Assembly: GCA_028711795.1 (NCBI GenBank)
Contig: JAQTRN010000078.1
Span: forward strand, 1 to 5,507
Reading direction: 5' to 3'
DNA from: Dehalococcoidales bacterium
Lineage (GTDB): Bacteria > Chloroflexota > Dehalococcoidia > Dehalococcoidales > JAQTRN01
DNA length: 5,507 nucleotides
Each line of letters begins with the position of its first letter. The stretch's first letter is position 1. The notes under the pieces were generated by a model that saw only the letters and a list, made by a program, of their open reading frames with translations, had not been told where the DNA came from and did no database searches. Shown here in pieces: positions 4,845 through 5,507 of this stretch. The position numbers and the translations under genes were made by a program.

Positions 4845-5507
4845 TGAAAGCCTACCTGGAGCCGGACGAGGTCGAGCGGCTGGAACAGGCCGCGGACTAC
4901 CTGCGGGACAGGCTGCTTATCCGCCTGCTGTTCCATCTCGGCTGCCGTGTGTCTGAGGCTCTCGGTATCAAGGCAGGCGATATCGACTTCAAGCAGGGAC
5001 TGGTAACCATCCAGCACCTGAAACAGCGCATCAAGCTGTCCTGTCCGGAGTGCAATGCCAAGCTGGGGAAAGCACACAAGTTTTGCCCGGTCTGCGGGCG
5101 GAAGGTGGAGAAGGCGGTTGCCGATGAAAAAGAGCACCGCAAGTTCCGGGTACTGCCGCTGGATGAGGCAACCATGAAGATGCTGAAGGAGTACCTGGGG
5201 CGGGGCGGAGCCAATGCTAAAAGCAAGCTGATATTTGACCTGAGCCGTCACCGTGCCTGGCAGATAGTCAAGGAATGCGCCGCGAAAGCCCGGCTCCCGC
5301 GCCTGGTCAACTCCGAAAGCGGCAAGGCGCACAACGTCAGTCCTCACCGGCTCCGGGACGCCTTTGCCGTCATGGCGGTGAAGCAAAACGACTCGGGGGA
5401 CGGTATCAGGCTGCTGCAGGAGCATTTGGGACATCAGAGCATTACTACCACTATGCGGTATCGCAAGGTGTCGGGTGAGGAACAGAAGGAGTGGTACCGG
5501 AAGCTGT
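4844..5507 (+). CDS. Tyrosine recombinase, catalytic domain only, with inserted zinc ribbon (3' end cut by window)
   Basis: This reading frame has no stop before the window end; 221 codons are visible. Motifs of the phage-integrase/XerC-XerD family are Arg35 in GCRVSEAL, His168-x-x-Arg171 in SPHRLRDAFA, His197 in LGHQSITTT and the nucleophile Tyr206 in MRYRKV. The LGH-to-Tyr spacing is nine residues, as in XerD. The catalytic Lys should lie near the hairpin at 60-100 and is not certain (Lys60 or Lys100). Inserted there is a zinc ribbon, Cys67-x2-Cys70 and Cys81-x2-Cys84 (SCPEC, FCPVCGRKV). The protein begins directly at the helix of the catalytic domain (LEPDEVERLEQAADYL), so the usual N-terminal core-binding domain is absent, as in the short FimB/FimE-type recombinases. 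The GTG start overlaps the preceding stop by one base; there is no room for a longer N-terminus without overlapping that gene. Only a few residues should be missing after Leu221. It could be an integrase, an invertase or a resolvase. Confidence 0.92.
   Translation, partial: MKAYLEPDEVERLEQAADYLRDRLLIRLLFHLGCRVSEALGIKAGDIDFKQGLVTIQHLKQRIKLSCPECNAKLGKAHKFCPVCGRKVEKAVADEKEHRKFRVLPLDEATMKMLKEYLGRGGANAKSKLIFDLSRHRAWQIVKECAAKARLPRLVNSESGKAHNVSPHRLRDAFAVMAVKQNDSGDGIRLLQEHLGHQSITTTMRYRKVSGEEQKEWYRKL

Noticed and set aside
4658..5434. Minus-strand open frame opposite the recombinase
   Set aside because: The plus strand encodes all the alignable tyrosine-recombinase motifs in the right order, so this is a shadow.
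1..5507. CRISPR array, tRNA or rRNA genes, insertion-sequence ends, diversity-generating retroelement repeats
   Set aside because: Nearly every base is in a supported gene. I found no regularly spaced repeats, no tRNA-like fold, no terminal inverted repeats and no reverse transcriptase.

Overview
The window is a gene-dense, one-directional block. Eight plus-strand genes follow one another with gaps of 0 to 15 bases or short overlaps, and there is no non-coding stretch longer than about 20 bases. No RNA gene, CRISPR array, clear promoter or terminator was found. The first and last genes run off the window ends. The DNA looks moderately GC-rich, nearly every gene has a Shine-Dalgarno (GGAGG-like) sequence, and GTG starts occur. 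This fits a bacterium or an archaeon that uses Shine-Dalgarno initiation. An uncultured Chloroflexota (Dehalococcoidia-like) or archaeal host is a guess from general style only; the taxon is not resolved.

Layout: (1) 3-497, the C-terminal part of a beta-rich protein of unknown function. (2) 513-1736, a beta-propeller protein with about six blade repeats and one Asp-box. (3) 1750-3012, a complete subtilisin-like (S8) serine protease with an intact Asp/His/Ser triad, an I9-like propeptide and a Met-rich hydrophobic C-terminus. (4) 3009-3350, a small protein with a four-cysteine zinc ribbon followed by a membrane segment. (5-7) 3364-4844, three successive small beta-sandwich (Ig-like) proteins that share a strand motif. 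The first two end in nearly the same decapeptide (EFxIADFxKV), and the third ends in a very Met-rich hydrophobic segment. (8) 4844 to the window end, a tyrosine recombinase that has only the catalytic domain and carries a second CPxC...CPxC zinc ribbon inside it.

Read together, this looks like one operon of an accessory element, most plausibly the late or structural module of a virus or integrated element, or a cell-surface cassette with its own recombinase. None of the complete proteins has a recognisable N-terminal signal peptide. That favours assembly inside the cell (virion-like) or an unusual export route. The beta-propeller and Ig-like proteins are candidate binding or structural parts, the subtilase a candidate maturation protease, and the recombinase a candidate integrase or invertase. 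These roles are inference. The catalytic motifs, zinc knuckles, repeated tails and gene overlaps are read directly from the sequence.
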